From JBFMHP01 sp040752855 (GTDB lineage: Bacteria > Pseudomonadota > Gammaproteobacteria > RBG-16-57-12), in NCBI GenBank assembly GCA_040752855.1, contig JBFMHP010000019.1, forward strand, positions 248,001 to 312,000: a stretch of DNA of 64,000 nt, written 5' to 3'. A model generated the notes under the pieces. The model was given only the letters and a program-made list of their open reading frames with translations. It ran no database searches and had not been told where the DNA came from. The number at the start of each line of letters is the position of its first letter. The first letter of the stretch is position 1. Shown here in pieces: positions 35,754-43,785 of this stretch. The translations under genes and the position numbers were made by a program.

Positions 35754-36602
35754 CTATTTCAACCATTCGCGCAGCCAGATACGGTCATAGCGCTGCTGCA
35801 ATTGTGCCTTGATCTTGTGAGCAACCTCGCTGAAGGCGAGCATCCTCTGCGGCGAGATTGCTTCGCAATACAACAGATGCCAGCCGAGACTGGATTCCAC
35901 TGGCAGCGAAATCCCGCCTGCGGGCAAATCGAAGGCAGCCGTCTCCAGTTCGGGATAGAGCTGGCCCCGGCCGACTTGGCCCAGAAGGCCGCCGTGTAAT
36001 GCCGTCGGACACTCGGAGTGCTTCAGCGCCATTTCCTCGAAACACTTGGGTTTCTTTTCCAGCCGCTTGCGAATCTCACATATGCGCTGCAAGGCCTGCG
36101 CTCGAGTGTTTTCATGATAACTGTCATTCACGGTAATCAGGATGTGGCGCAGGGTACGGGACTCTGGCACGACAAACCGCTGCCGATGCATGTGATAAAA
36201 GATCTCGGCGTCTGTCTCATCGGCGCGCCAGCCCCTGGCAGTGATGCGCTCGATCACTGCCTGCACGCGCAAATCGCGCTCGATCGCCTGGTAAAGCGCT
36301 TCCCGATCCAACCGGCTGGCGTACAACGCCGCCCGAAAACTTTCCTCATCCGCGAAGCGCGCGCCGATTTCCATGACGGCGGATTCAACCAGTGCAGAAG
36401 GAATGATCACTGCGGCACCCTCGACACTGCTCAGAACCTTTTTTTCAATGGCCTGCTCGCGCCGCGCCTGGCGCTCCACCATGCTAAACTCCTGATCGCT
36501 CAACTCGGCGAGCGGTTTCTGCAATAGGCTCAGGGCGGCGCGCAGCAGGTGGTAACGCGGTTCATCGGCTGACATCTCAATCGTCCGCTCGCTCAGTCCC
36601 AT
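35754..36602 (-). CDS. nifM: NifM, PpiC-type prolyl isomerase for nitrogenase Fe protein
   Basis: NifM is needed for folding or maturation of NifH in Azotobacter-type diazotrophs. The 282-residue product has a helical N-terminal part and a C-terminal parvulin domain: RTLRHILITVNDSYHENTRAQALQRI, then CPTALHGGLLGQVGRGQLYPEL, then ISLPVESSLGWHLLYCE. The start at 36602 is preceded by AAGGAGG six bases upstream and overlaps the end of nifZ. An internal ATG at 36575 lacks such a site. NifM is mostly found in gammaproteobacterial nif clusters, which helps place the organism. Confidence 0.9.
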   Translation of the reverse strand: MGLSERTIEMSADEPRYHLLRAALSLLQKPLAELSDQEFSMVERQARREQAIEKKVLSSVEGAAVIIPSALVESAVMEIGARFADEESFRAALYASRLDREALYQAIERDLRVQAVIERITARGWRADETDAEIFYHMHRQRFVVPESRTLRHILITVNDSYHENTRAQALQRICEIRKRLEKKPKCFEEMALKHSECPTALHGGLLGQVGRGQLYPELETAAFDLPAGGISLPVESSLGWHLLYCEAISPQRMLAFSEVAHKIKAQLQQRYDRIWLREWLK

Positions 36603-37047
36603 CGCCGGCCTCCTTGCTGATCGCCATCAGCGCGGCCTCGGGGACCACCAAGGTATGGCCGGAAAAATGCACATGATACGCCACGCCGCCTGGGTGATCG
36701 CGCAGCACCTTGATCACCTGGCCCTCCTGCCCAGTGTCGACGATGACCTCGCCATTGATGGCCAGCGGCATTTTACAGGCAACCTTGTCGCGAAACTCGA
36801 AGACATTGGGAACCCAATATTCATCGATGGAAATCAGCTCCTCTTCGCGGCAGCCGACCATCAGATCTTGTTCGAGGAAATGCACGGTATAGATGATCTG
36901 GTCCTGCAAAAACGTGCCGATATTACGCACATAGCCGCTGCTGCCGCGGCGGATCAAGAGCTCGCCGATATCTCGCCCGGGAAACGTGCCATCATTGCGT
37001 ACGTTGCGGATCACCCGCACCTGATCGCCATAATCAAAGGCATGCAT
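36577..37047 (-). CDS. nifZ: NifZ
   Basis: NifZ is involved in assembly of the second P-cluster of the MoFe protein. The 156-residue product matches the Azotobacter protein along its length: FDYGDQVRVIRNVRNDGTFP, then LLIRRGSSGYVRNIGTFLQDQ, then VHFLEQDLMVGCREEELI, and a second SH3-like unit GEVIVDTGQEGQVIKVLRD. It lies between nifW (12 bases upstream) and nifM (overlapping). A shorter NifZ-domain protein is encoded at 43135, so the cluster has two. Confidence 0.92.
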   Translation of the reverse strand: MHAFDYGDQVRVIRNVRNDGTFPGRDIGELLIRRGSSGYVRNIGTFLQDQIIYTVHFLEQDLMVGCREEELISIDEYWVPNVFEFRDKVACKMPLAINGEVIVDTGQEGQVIKVLRDHPGGVAYHVHFSGHTLVVPEAALMAISKEAGDGTERADD

Positions 37048-37059
37048 GACGCTCGCCCC

Positions 37060-37380
37060 CTATTTGACCAGAGCGTTCAGGGACACGAAGGTCTCCTGCG
37101 GACCGTGCATGTGGAACACCTTGAACACCTTTTCAGTGAGGGCGTCCGAACTGACAAAATCACGGTAGGCTTGCAACAGAAGGCTCTTATAGTGCTCCCG
37201 CAGCAACATCTCATCTCCGGGCCTGTCCGCCGCCTTGGCGAGATAGTCATGAAACCTTTGCAGAATATGTAATCGATTGACGTGCACCACCTTCTCATCG
37301 AATTCAATTTCGAAATACTCGAGAAAGTCCTCAGCACTGCTCAGATCACGCATGTCGTCCAAAAAATCTTTAATGCTCAT
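37060..37380 (-). CDS. nifW: NifW (nitrogenase-stabilising/protective protein)
   Basis: The 106-residue protein matches NifW: LSSAEDFLEYFEIEFDEKVVH, then NRLHILQRFHDYLAKA, and the ending KVFHMHGPQETFVSLNAL. NifW acts on the MoFe protein late in assembly or protects it from oxygen. It lies directly upstream of nifZ and nifM in the same operon, the order seen in Azotobacter. Confidence 0.92.
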   Translation of the reverse strand: MSIKDFLDDMRDLSSAEDFLEYFEIEFDEKVVHVNRLHILQRFHDYLAKAADRPGDEMLLREHYKSLLLQAYRDFVSSDALTEKVFKVFHMHGPQETFVSLNALVK

Positions 37381-37415
37381 TACACCCTCCAGCGATTATT
37401 CGTTGCCGCCGCGCT

Positions 37416-37934
37416 TCATACGACCGCGCAGCTGGGCATCACATACTCCGACTGGGCCACTATCTCCAGTAGCGCCTTTGCGCCCAACCGGTCTCGCGGA
37501 TCGAGCAGGCAGACCTTGCGCAACATGGCGATGCCTTCGTCGATACGCTTCAAGCGCAGCTTCAAATATCCGGCGCCCTTGATCGCCAGCAGATAGAATC
37601 TCAGCAGATTGATCGAGCGGATGACCCCTGCGCCAAGGTCCGCCTCGCTCACCTCGCGCCAGTCTGCAGGCATGCTCAGTTGCCTGCCGGATATTTCAAT
37701 GGCGCGTTCGGCCACGCGCAGCGCATCGTCGAGCTTGTGCTCGTAGTAGTAATAGCGATACATCGCAACCAAAACCGCCAGATTGGCCGGGGCGATGAAA
37801 TACGCCTTCAGCAGATAGCATTCCGCATCGATACGGCCGTAGTTGTTCGACGCCATCTTGAGCAGGGCCTCGACGCCCTCCGGCATTTCCGCCTGAAAAT
37901 AAAGCCCTCCACCATCGGTATCCAACAAATCCAT
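37416..37934 (-). CDS. nif-cluster TPR-like protein
   Basis: The 172-residue protein is mostly helical with TPR-like pairs (YFIAPANLAVLVAMYRYYYYEHKLDDALRVAERAIEIS-type and LKRIDEGIAMLRKVCLLDP). It has no catalytic motif. Its ATG overlaps the cysE stop (TGATG), so it is translationally coupled. A comparable small helical ORF sits between cysE and nifW in related nif clusters as far as I recall. A scaffolding role in nitrogenase assembly is only a guess. Confidence 0.65.
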   Translation of the reverse strand: MDLLDTDGGGLYFQAEMPEGVEALLKMASNNYGRIDAECYLLKAYFIAPANLAVLVAMYRYYYYEHKLDDALRVAERAIEISGRQLSMPADWREVSEADLGAGVIRSINLLRFYLLAIKGAGYLKLRLKRIDEGIAMLRKVCLLDPRDRLGAKALLEIVAQSEYVMPSCAVV

Positions 37935-38758
37935 CAGTTCACCCTCGCGCTTATTATGTTTTTTTCAACAATATCGCCGGTGCAGACCTCGTGGCCTTGG
38001 CACACTGGGCAGGCATCTTTTCGACTCCGTTCGCCGTCTCCCAATTCATTCAACTGCCCCTCGAGTATGCGGATACGTTCTACCAGGCAGCTGATCGCCT
38101 TACCGACTGGATCCGGGATCAGATGATGATCCAGGTCGATGCCATAGGGTTGCGTGCCAGCGATTGATTCGGTATTCACCGCTTTGCCCGGGATACCCAC
38201 CACGGTCTTACCTGGAGCAACGTCCCGGTGCACTACCGAATTCGCGCCTACCCGCACGCCATCGCCCACGGTGATCGCGCCGAGTATCTTTGCGCCGGCC
38301 CCGACCATGACGCCGTTGCCCAGCGTGGGATGGCGGCGGCCTTTGTTCCAACTGGTGCCGCCCAGGGTCACGCCGTGATAGAGCGTGACATCATCACCCA
38401 CAATCGCCGTTTCGCCGATTACCACTCCCGCGCCATGATCGATGAAGAAGCGCCTGCCGATGGTGGCGCCAGGATGGATATCGATATTGCTGATGGCGCG
38501 ACTGAGGTAGGCGAGAAGACGCGCGGCATATCGCCAGTTGCGCCACCAAAGACGATGGGCCACACGATGGATCATGACGGCATGCACGCCAGGATAAGTG
38601 GTGATCACCTCGAAGGTGTTGCGCGCGGCAGGATCACGGGTGAAGACGCATTGGATGTCCTCGCGCCACTGACGAAATAAGCCGAGTTTTCTTCGCTTCA
38701 GACGTTTTTCTTCCGACATATGCGTACTCACTTTGTCGTGCGCTGCATGGGCAGTCAT
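37934..38758 (-). CDS. cysE: Serine O-acetyltransferase, nif-linked CysE
   Basis: CysE makes O-acetylserine for cysteine synthesis, and a nif-linked copy raises cysteine supply for NifS. The 274-residue product shows hexapeptide repeats and the active-site region FFIDHGAGVVIGETAIVGDD, then LYHGVTLGGTSW. The start at 38758 follows GGAGGTGA and overlaps the nifV stop (ATGA). An unusual feature is the C-terminal extension with four Cys/His-rich positions (ACPVCQGHEVCTGD), which is not part of the standard enzyme and may bind metal. Confidence 0.9.
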   Translation of the reverse strand: MTAHAAHDKVSTHMSEEKRLKRRKLGLFRQWREDIQCVFTRDPAARNTFEVITTYPGVHAVMIHRVAHRLWWRNWRYAARLLAYLSRAISNIDIHPGATIGRRFFIDHGAGVVIGETAIVGDDVTLYHGVTLGGTSWNKGRRHPTLGNGVMVGAGAKILGAITVGDGVRVGANSVVHRDVAPGKTVVGIPGKAVNTESIAGTQPYGIDLDHHLIPDPVGKAISCLVERIRILEGQLNELGDGERSRKDACPVCQGHEVCTGDIVEKNIISARVN

Positions 38759-39903
38759 ATCGTCACCTCCACTGCACTGTGTGAGATTGCTTGATAAAAG
38801 TGCGCAAGATCGCTGGCGATCGGCGTGCGTTTTGCCTTTGACACAAACTCGCGCACAGTGCGTAAAATCTGCTTTGCTTCTGGAATCGTCAGCTCGATCC
38901 CCAGCTCCCGATACACCTTGCACACTGTCTTGGTCCCGGAATGTTTGCCGAGGATGATCTGGTGCGCGCGTCCAAGCCGCGCCGGGTCCACACCCTGGTA
39001 ATTGAGCGGGTCCTTCAGGATGCCGTCTACGTGTATGCCCGACTCATGGGTAAATACACCTTCGCCGACCAGACTCTTGTGCCAGGACACGGGCCGACCC
39101 GAGGCTACCGCAACGTAATGGGAGATCGCGGAGAATTGCGATAGATCGACACCGGTGTGCATGCCGTAAAGTTGATGCAGGCCCATGACCACTTCCTCCA
39201 GCGGAGCATTGCCGGCCCTCTCGCCGAGACCGTTCACGGTAGTGTTGATGTGTGTCGCGCCTGACACCGCCGCGGCCAGACTGTTGGCCGTGGCCAATCC
39301 AAGATCATCATGGGCGTGCATTTCGATATCGATATCCACGGCGGCGCGCAACGCGCCGATGATCTTGGCGACACCGAAAGGTTCCATCACGCCGAGGGTA
39401 TCGGCGAAGCGAATCCGTTTTGCTCCGGCCTGCTGCGCGGTCGCCGCTACATGGAGCAAGAAATCATGATCGGCCCGCGAGGCATCTTCGCAACCCACAC
39501 AGACCTCGAACCCCAGATTGCGCGCCGCGGTGACGTGCGAGGCAATCGTCTTCAAAACATAGTCGCGGTCGCGATTGATCTTGTGGCGGATTTGCTGATC
39601 GGACACCGGGATCGAAAGATCCACCATATCCACGCCTAGATCCCGGCACAGCGCCAGATCATCCTCACGCATGCGACACCAAACCAAGGTGCGCGCCCGC
39701 AAGCCCAACGCGGCAATGGCACGAATCTCACCGCGCTCCTGATCTCCCATTGCCGGTATACCGATCTCCAGTTCCGGCACGCCGATGGCATCCAAACTGC
39801 ACGCGATCGCCATCTTTTCTTCCAATGTGAACGCCACACCTGCCGTCTGTTCACCATCGCGCAGCGTGGTGTCGTCGATAATGATGTTGCGTGATTCGTT
39901 CAT
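38755..39903 (-). CDS. nifV: Homocitrate synthase NifV
   Basis: NifV condenses acetyl-CoA with 2-oxoglutarate to make homocitrate, the organic ligand of FeMo-co. The 382-residue protein has the family opening IIIDDTTLRDGEQTAGVAFT (catalytic Arg/Asp region). The metal-binding HAHDDLGLATANSLAA lies near residue 190, with GLGERAGNAPLEEVVMGL after it and GKHSGTKTV near 310. The start at 39903 gives the standard N-terminus. It heads the operon nifV-cysE-TPR-nifW-nifZ-nifM-clpX2 and has a sigma-54 promoter and a NifA site upstream. Confidence 0.95.
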   Translation of the reverse strand: MNESRNIIIDDTTLRDGEQTAGVAFTLEEKMAIACSLDAIGVPELEIGIPAMGDQERGEIRAIAALGLRARTLVWCRMREDDLALCRDLGVDMVDLSIPVSDQQIRHKINRDRDYVLKTIASHVTAARNLGFEVCVGCEDASRADHDFLLHVAATAQQAGAKRIRFADTLGVMEPFGVAKIIGALRAAVDIDIEMHAHDDLGLATANSLAAAVSGATHINTTVNGLGERAGNAPLEEVVMGLHQLYGMHTGVDLSQFSAISHYVAVASGRPVSWHKSLVGEGVFTHESGIHVDGILKDPLNYQGVDPARLGRAHQIILGKHSGTKTVCKVYRELGIELTIPEAKQILRTVREFVSKAKRTPIASDLAHFYQAISHSAVEVTI

Positions 39904-39941
39904 GGCGTGACTCCAACAGCAACTCTCTGTATCACTGTCAC

Positions 39942-39957
39942 AGCAAAGCGCGTGCCA
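39942..39957 (-). promoter_or_regulatory. Sigma-54 promoter of nifV operon
   Basis: The minus strand reads TGGCACGCGCTTTGCT, an essentially perfect -24/-12 element, with GG and GC correctly spaced. The expected transcript start is about 30 bases before the nifV ATG. Confidence 0.88.
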
Positions 39958-40031
39958 CAAAATATTCTTGTTTATTCACAAGCAGTTGAGAAGCACGAAC
40001 CGTGCGACAGTTGTGACACATCCGGCTTGGT

Positions 40032-40047
40032 TGTAGCAAAGCCGACA
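40032..40047. promoter_or_regulatory. NifA upstream activator site
   Basis: TGTAGCAAAGCCGACA fits TGT-N10-ACA and lies about 80 bases upstream of the nifV -24/-12 element, a normal distance for NifA. Confidence 0.75.
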
Positions 40048-40074
40048 CTACGATCACGCCGGTTTTGTTTCTTA

Positions 40075-40330
40075 TTAACCCGGCGATCAAATATATCTGT
40101 AGCGCATTCTATGTACGTCCCTTCTCCCTCAGGGAGAAGGACACGACTGCATGGATGCAGGAGGTAGGGTAACGCATGGAGCAGTTGCCGAGGATGAGGG
40201 GGTAAAATCAATCCCCTCACCCTAGCCCTCTCGACTCGGGTTCCGGACTTCGTCCTACCGACTCCATCCATGAAGTCGTCCCTGTGGAAGAGAGGAAAAA
40301 AACAGATATCTTTTGCCGCAGGGTTAATAG
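40075..40330. repeat. MITE-like element with both termini
   Basis: The left end is TTAACCCGGCGATCAAATAT and the right end is its approximate inverse (ACAGATATCTTTTGCCGCAG then GGTTAATA). The inside carries the CCTTCTCCCTCAGGGAGAAGG block and a CCCTCACCCTAGCCCTCT block. Each is followed by a second short repeat (CATGGATGCAGGAGG..., and its inverse ending ...CTCCATCCATG), which looks like a nested insertion. No transposase gene is inside. Confidence 0.7.
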
Positions 40331-40431
40331 AACCGGTTGCCTGCAACGCTAGCGCTTATGCCGGCCTACAGGCTGAGGGAGAAGAAATGTAATAGATAAT
40401 TTGGAGATACATTGGTATCTGAATTGACAAC

Positions 40432-40454
40432 AAAAAAGCACCCACTAGGGGTGC
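40432..40454 (-). terminator. Rho-independent terminator of iscA-nifU-nifS
   Basis: On the minus strand GCACCCCTAGTGGGTGC is a short hairpin followed by TTTTTTG. It lies 35 bases after the nifS stop and should end that operon. Confidence 0.82.
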
Positions 40455-40488
40455 GAAGGATTGTTACCTCACAGTAACGCGGTTGCCA

Positions 40489-41697
40489 TCAGGCATAGGT
40501 TGGCACAAATGCCTTTTCTGGATTTTCTTTCGGCGCGCCATCGCCCCAATACGGCGAGAGCTTGCGCAGTTTTTCGATGATCGGGGGCATGGCTGCGATC
40601 ACCCGCTCGACTTCTTCCATGGTGTTGTAACGCGAAAACGAGAATCGGATGGAACCATGCGCGGCGGTATAAGGGATACCCATGGCGCGCATGACGTGCG
40701 AGGGCTCCAGTGAACCTGAGGTACATGCCGAGCCGCTGGAGGCGGCAATGCCGTCCTTGTTCAGCAGCATCAAGATCGCTTCGCCTTCCACGTACTCGAA
40801 GGCGATATTGCTGGTGTTTGGCAACCGATTATTGGGATCGCCGTTGACGAAGCAGTTGGAGATCTTCGACAGAATGCCCTGTTCCAGCCGATCGCGCATG
40901 GCCTTCACTGCGGTATTTTCAAACTCCATGTGTGCCATGGCTAGCTCCGCCGCCTTGCCGAGGGCGACGATCGAGGCGGCCGGCTCGGTGCCGGCGCGCC
41001 GGCCGCGCTCTTGATGGCCACCGCGCAGCAACGGACGAAAGCGTGTGCCGCGGCGCAGATACAGCACGCCGATCCCCTTGGGCGCATGCAGCTTGTGACC
41101 GGAGACCGACAGCATATCGATCTTGGTGTTCTTCAGATCCATCGGTATCTTGCCCACGGCCTGCACGGCGTCGGTATGGAACATGATTCCTTTCGCATGC
41201 GCCATCTCGGCCATCTGCTCGACTGGAAACAGCGTACCGGTTTCGTTATTGGCCCACATGATCGAAGCGATCGCGACCTTGTCGGTGAGCAGCTCAGAGT
41301 ACTTATTAAGGTCCAGCCGACCCTTGTTATCCACCATGAGGTAATGGACCTTGTAGCCATCCTTCTCCAGCGATTGGCACAGATTCAAGATCGCGGGGTG
41401 CTCTACCACCGTGGTGATGATTTCCTTGCGATCCGGCTGGGCCTTCAGCGCCGAGAGGATGGCAGTGCTGTCGGACTCGGTGCCGCACGAGGTGAATACG
41501 ATTTCCGAATCGTGTTCGGCGCCCAGCAAGGTTTGGACTTTTTGACGCGCCTCTTTCAGCGCGCGCCCCACCTGGTTGCCAAAACCGTGGATCGAGGACG
41601 GATTGCCGTACTGCTCGGTGAAATACGGCAGCATGCACGCGACGACCTCGGGATCGACCATGGTGGTGGCGTTGTTGTCGAGATAGATGTCAGACAT
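40489..41697 (-). CDS. nifS: Cysteine desulfurase NifS
   Basis: NifS takes sulphur from cysteine with pyridoxal phosphate and passes it to NifU for cluster assembly. The 402-residue protein has the cofactor lysine in SVSGHKLHAPKG near residue 205, the substrate motif IYLDNNATT at the start, TDAVQAVGKIPMD near 180, and the active Cys in SSGSACTSGSLEPSHV near 330. It lies 12 bases after nifU and is the last gene of the iscA-nifU-nifS operon. Confidence 0.96.
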   Translation of the reverse strand: MSDIYLDNNATTMVDPEVVACMLPYFTEQYGNPSSIHGFGNQVGRALKEARQKVQTLLGAEHDSEIVFTSCGTESDSTAILSALKAQPDRKEIITTVVEHPAILNLCQSLEKDGYKVHYLMVDNKGRLDLNKYSELLTDKVAIASIMWANNETGTLFPVEQMAEMAHAKGIMFHTDAVQAVGKIPMDLKNTKIDMLSVSGHKLHAPKGIGVLYLRRGTRFRPLLRGGHQERGRRAGTEPAASIVALGKAAELAMAHMEFENTAVKAMRDRLEQGILSKISNCFVNGDPNNRLPNTSNIAFEYVEGEAILMLLNKDGIAASSGSACTSGSLEPSHVMRAMGIPYTAAHGSIRFSFSRYNTMEEVERVIAAMPPIIEKLRKLSPYWGDGAPKENPEKAFVPTYA

Positions 41698-41709
41698 TTT
41701 GCGATCCTC

Positions 41710-42573
41710 TTACTGTGCCGGTATGACTTTGATGAATTCGCCGAGCTCTTCCATCAGGCGTTGCTGGATACCGCCCAGCGTCATCCCGGCCATCTGGCAG
41801 CCGGAGCACGCGCCGACCATCTTTACCGTCACGGTAGTGCCGTTGACATCGACCAGTTCCACATCGCCACGATCGGCTTGCAGCTGCGGGCGGATCGACT
41901 CGATGATGGTTTCGATGCGTTTCATGCGCTGAAAAGGTGTCATCCCTGACTTGGGGGGTCCCTTTTTAACTGGAGCCTTCGCGCTGGGATCGAAGGTCTT
42001 GCCCTGCTCGGCCAGCACGCGGGCAAGCACCTCTTCGATGCCTTCGTGACACGACGAACAGCCACCGCCGGCCTTGGTGTAGTTGGTCACCTCTTCCACG
42101 GTGGTGAGATCATTGGCGCGAATGGTCTCTTCGATCATCACCGCGTCGATGGCGAAGCACTTGCAGATCAGCGCGCCTTCTTCGTGATCATCCCTCCATT
42201 CCTCGCCGCGATAGTTGGCCACCGCCGCTTGCAGCGCCTCGCGCCCCATGACCGAGCAGTGCATCTTCTCCGGCGGCAGACCGTCGAGGTAATCGGCGAT
42301 GTCCTGGTTGCTCACCTGCAAGGCCTCTCCCAGCGTCATGCCCTTGATGATCTCGGTCAGGGCCGAGGAGGAGGCGATGGCCGAGCCGCAGCCAAAGGTC
42401 TGGAAGGATGCCTCCAGGATTACTTCACTCTCCGGGTCCACCTTCAGCATCAGCCGCAAGGCATCGCCACAGGAGATCGAACCGACATCACCCACCCCGT
42501 TGGCGTCCTTCAGTTCACCGGCATTGCGCGGATTGTAGAAATGCTCTTTTACCGTTTCTGAATAATCCCACAT
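41710..42573 (-). CDS. nifU: NifU iron-sulphur scaffold
   Basis: NifU is the scaffold for Fe-S clusters destined for nitrogenase. The 287-residue product shows the full three-part layout. The IscU-like N-terminal part has Cys in SISCGDA, FGCGSA and MHCSVMG. The central 2Fe-2S part has ALICKCFAIDAVMIEETI and GGGCSSCHEGIEE. The C-terminal Nfu part has VKMVGACSGCQMAGMT. It begins 16 bases after iscA, and its length is typical of the Azotobacter type. Confidence 0.96.
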   Translation of the reverse strand: MWDYSETVKEHFYNPRNAGELKDANGVGDVGSISCGDALRLMLKVDPESEVILEASFQTFGCGSAIASSSALTEIIKGMTLGEALQVSNQDIADYLDGLPPEKMHCSVMGREALQAAVANYRGEEWRDDHEEGALICKCFAIDAVMIEETIRANDLTTVEEVTNYTKAGGGCSSCHEGIEEVLARVLAEQGKTFDPSAKAPVKKGPPKSGMTPFQRMKRIETIIESIRPQLQADRGDVELVDVNGTTVTVKMVGACSGCQMAGMTLGGIQQRLMEELGEFIKVIPAQ

Positions 42574-42588
42574 ACATCGCGCCTCGAT

Positions 42589-42912
42589 TTAACAAGAGAA
42601 TGAATTGCCGCAACCACAACTGGCCTTGGCGTTAGGATTGATGAATTTGAATCCAGTGCCCTCCAGGCCGTCGACGAAATCCATGGTCACGCCGGAGAGC
42701 ATCGGCGCGCTGCCCGGATCGACAAACACCTTCACCGCCCCGAACTCGGCCACGACATCTTCCGCACTCGGCGTGGCCTCCAGGGCCAAGGCATATTGAA
42801 ATCCGGAACAGCCACCGCCAGTGACCGATACCCGCAGACCGCCGATCGGCTTGTCTGAACTTGAGATAAAACGGCTGACGGCCGCGACCGCGCTTTCAGT
42901 CAAATGAATCAT
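42589..42912 (-). CDS. Nif-type IscA/HesB A-type carrier
   Basis: The 107-residue protein has the three A-type carrier cysteines (GGGCSGFQ near residue 35 and ASCGCGNSF at the end). A-type carriers hold or pass on Fe-S clusters. The start at 42912 has AAGGAG seven bases upstream; longer versions would be out of line with the family. It is first in the operon with nifU and nifS, as in Azotobacter (iscA-nif). Confidence 0.92.
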   Translation of the reverse strand: MIHLTESAVAAVSRFISSSDKPIGGLRVSVTGGGCSGFQYALALEATPSAEDVVAEFGAVKVFVDPGSAPMLSGVTMDFVDGLEGTGFKFINPNAKASCGCGNSFSC

Positions 42913-42971
42913 CTTATTTCTCCTTGGCAAACCAATTGCAGATTGCTGGTACGTTGAGTTATCAGGGCTAA

Positions 42972-42987
42972 CGCAAACGCTATGCCA
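42972..42987 (-). promoter_or_regulatory. Sigma-54 promoter of iscA-nifU-nifS
   Basis: The minus strand reads TGGCATAGCGTTTGCG, with the GG/GC pair at the correct 10-base spacing. It differs from the consensus only at one position of the -24 block and the last base of the -12 block. Confidence 0.75.
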
Positions 42988-43053
42988 GCGACGCAACCAA
43001 CGCACAACACGCTGTTGTTTCGTGATTTTTCGAATAACAGAGCTATGAGCACT

Positions 43054-43069
43054 TGTGATGAACCCTACA
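43054..43069. promoter_or_regulatory. NifA upstream activator site 1 (iscA / NifZ-like)
   Basis: TGTGATGAACCCTACA fits TGT-N10-ACA and lies about 80 bases upstream of the iscA -24/-12 element. Confidence 0.75.
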
Positions 43070-43095
43070 AACAAGGGACCTCGAAACAGCTGGAA

Positions 43096-43111
43096 TGTAG
43101 GGTTTGTGACA
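43096..43111. promoter_or_regulatory. NifA upstream activator site 2 (iscA / NifZ-like)
   Basis: TGTAGGGTTTGTGACA fits TGT-N10-ACA. It sits between the iscA promoter and the plus-strand NifZ-like gene and is close to the start of that gene (24 bases), so it more likely serves iscA. Confidence 0.7.
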
Positions 43112-43134
43112 GAGGAAAACCAAAGGAGTACACC

Positions 43135-43422
43135 ATGAGCGTAACCATGCTAAAGCCCGGCGATGTCATCTATGCCGGCAATGACATCCACAATGATGGC
43201 TCGCTGCCGGAACTGCCCGAAACCGCCCTGCTCGCCAAGGCCGGCGCCCGAGGTGTCTTGGTCAACATCGGTGAGATCTTCATTGAAGAGACGGAAGAGA
43301 CGCGCGAGCTGTTGCTGGCGCGTTTCGAGGGGGAAGGCCTGACGCTGGGCCCCCCGATTGGTTGCTGGCCGGATGAAGTCCTTTCGCTGGCGCAGTGGGA
43401 GGCACGCATATCAGCCCAATGA
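43135..43422 (+). CDS. Short NifZ-domain protein
   Basis: The 95-residue protein (VTMLKPGDVIYAGNDIHNDG, then GARGVLVNIGEIFIEE and LTLGPPIGCWPDEV) matches the NifZ domain but has only one SH3-like unit. The full-length NifZ of this cluster is at 36577. The start at 43135 has AAAGGAG upstream. It is the first gene of a plus-strand operon divergent from iscA-nifU-nifS and near two NifA-type sites. A role in nitrogenase P-cluster maturation is likely but unproven. Confidence 0.75.
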   Translation: MSVTMLKPGDVIYAGNDIHNDGSLPELPETALLAKAGARGVLVNIGEIFIEETEETRELLLARFEGEGLTLGPPIGCWPDEVLSLAQWEARISAQ

Positions 43423-43508
43423 CCGGAATTGCGACACGAATTGCCATATAGGGGCCGAACACCCAGCGGCATCTCAACCGTTCATCAACACAAACCAAGG
43501 AGCACAGC

Positions 43509-43682
43509 ATGACCACCGCGCCATTCCCCTGGGACGAAGACGCCCTCGCACGCCTGGAGAAGATCCCGTCATTCGTCCGCCACATGGCCAAGGCCAAGAT
43601 CGAAAAGGCCGCCAAGGACGCCGGCGAGAGCCGCGTCACCGCACAGTTCATGGAGGCCAATAAGGCGAGGCTGATGAAATAA
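43509..43682 (+). CDS. Stand-alone PCP_red domain protein
   Basis: The 57-residue protein starts MTTAPFPWDEDALARLEKIP and continues FVRHMAKAKIEKAAKDAG to a Met-Lys end. It matches the PCP_red domain, otherwise found at the C-terminus of the BchB/ChlB subunit of dark-operative protochlorophyllide reductase, a nitrogenase relative. An AAGGAG lies seven bases before the ATG. Small proteins of this kind occur in bacteria without chlorophyll, including nif settings, as far as I recall. The role is unknown. Confidence 0.75.
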   Translation: MTTAPFPWDEDALARLEKIPSFVRHMAKAKIEKAAKDAGESRVTAQFMEANKARLMK

Positions 43683-43785
43683 ACGAACTTCTTCGCCAAC
43701 GGTGCTGGCCCCGCAACGCATCTTGTCGGGTATGAACCCCGCAAGTTCGGGGGCCAGTTTTCGAAACATCGGGATCACAGGCACC

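Larger units (their letters stand above)
39904..40488. other. nifV promoter region and MITE-like element
   Basis: This 585-base gap holds the nifV sigma-54 promoter (39942-39957), a NifA-type site (40032-40047), a nearly complete MITE-like element (40075-40330) and the nifS terminator (40432-40454). No gene is seen. Confidence 0.7.
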
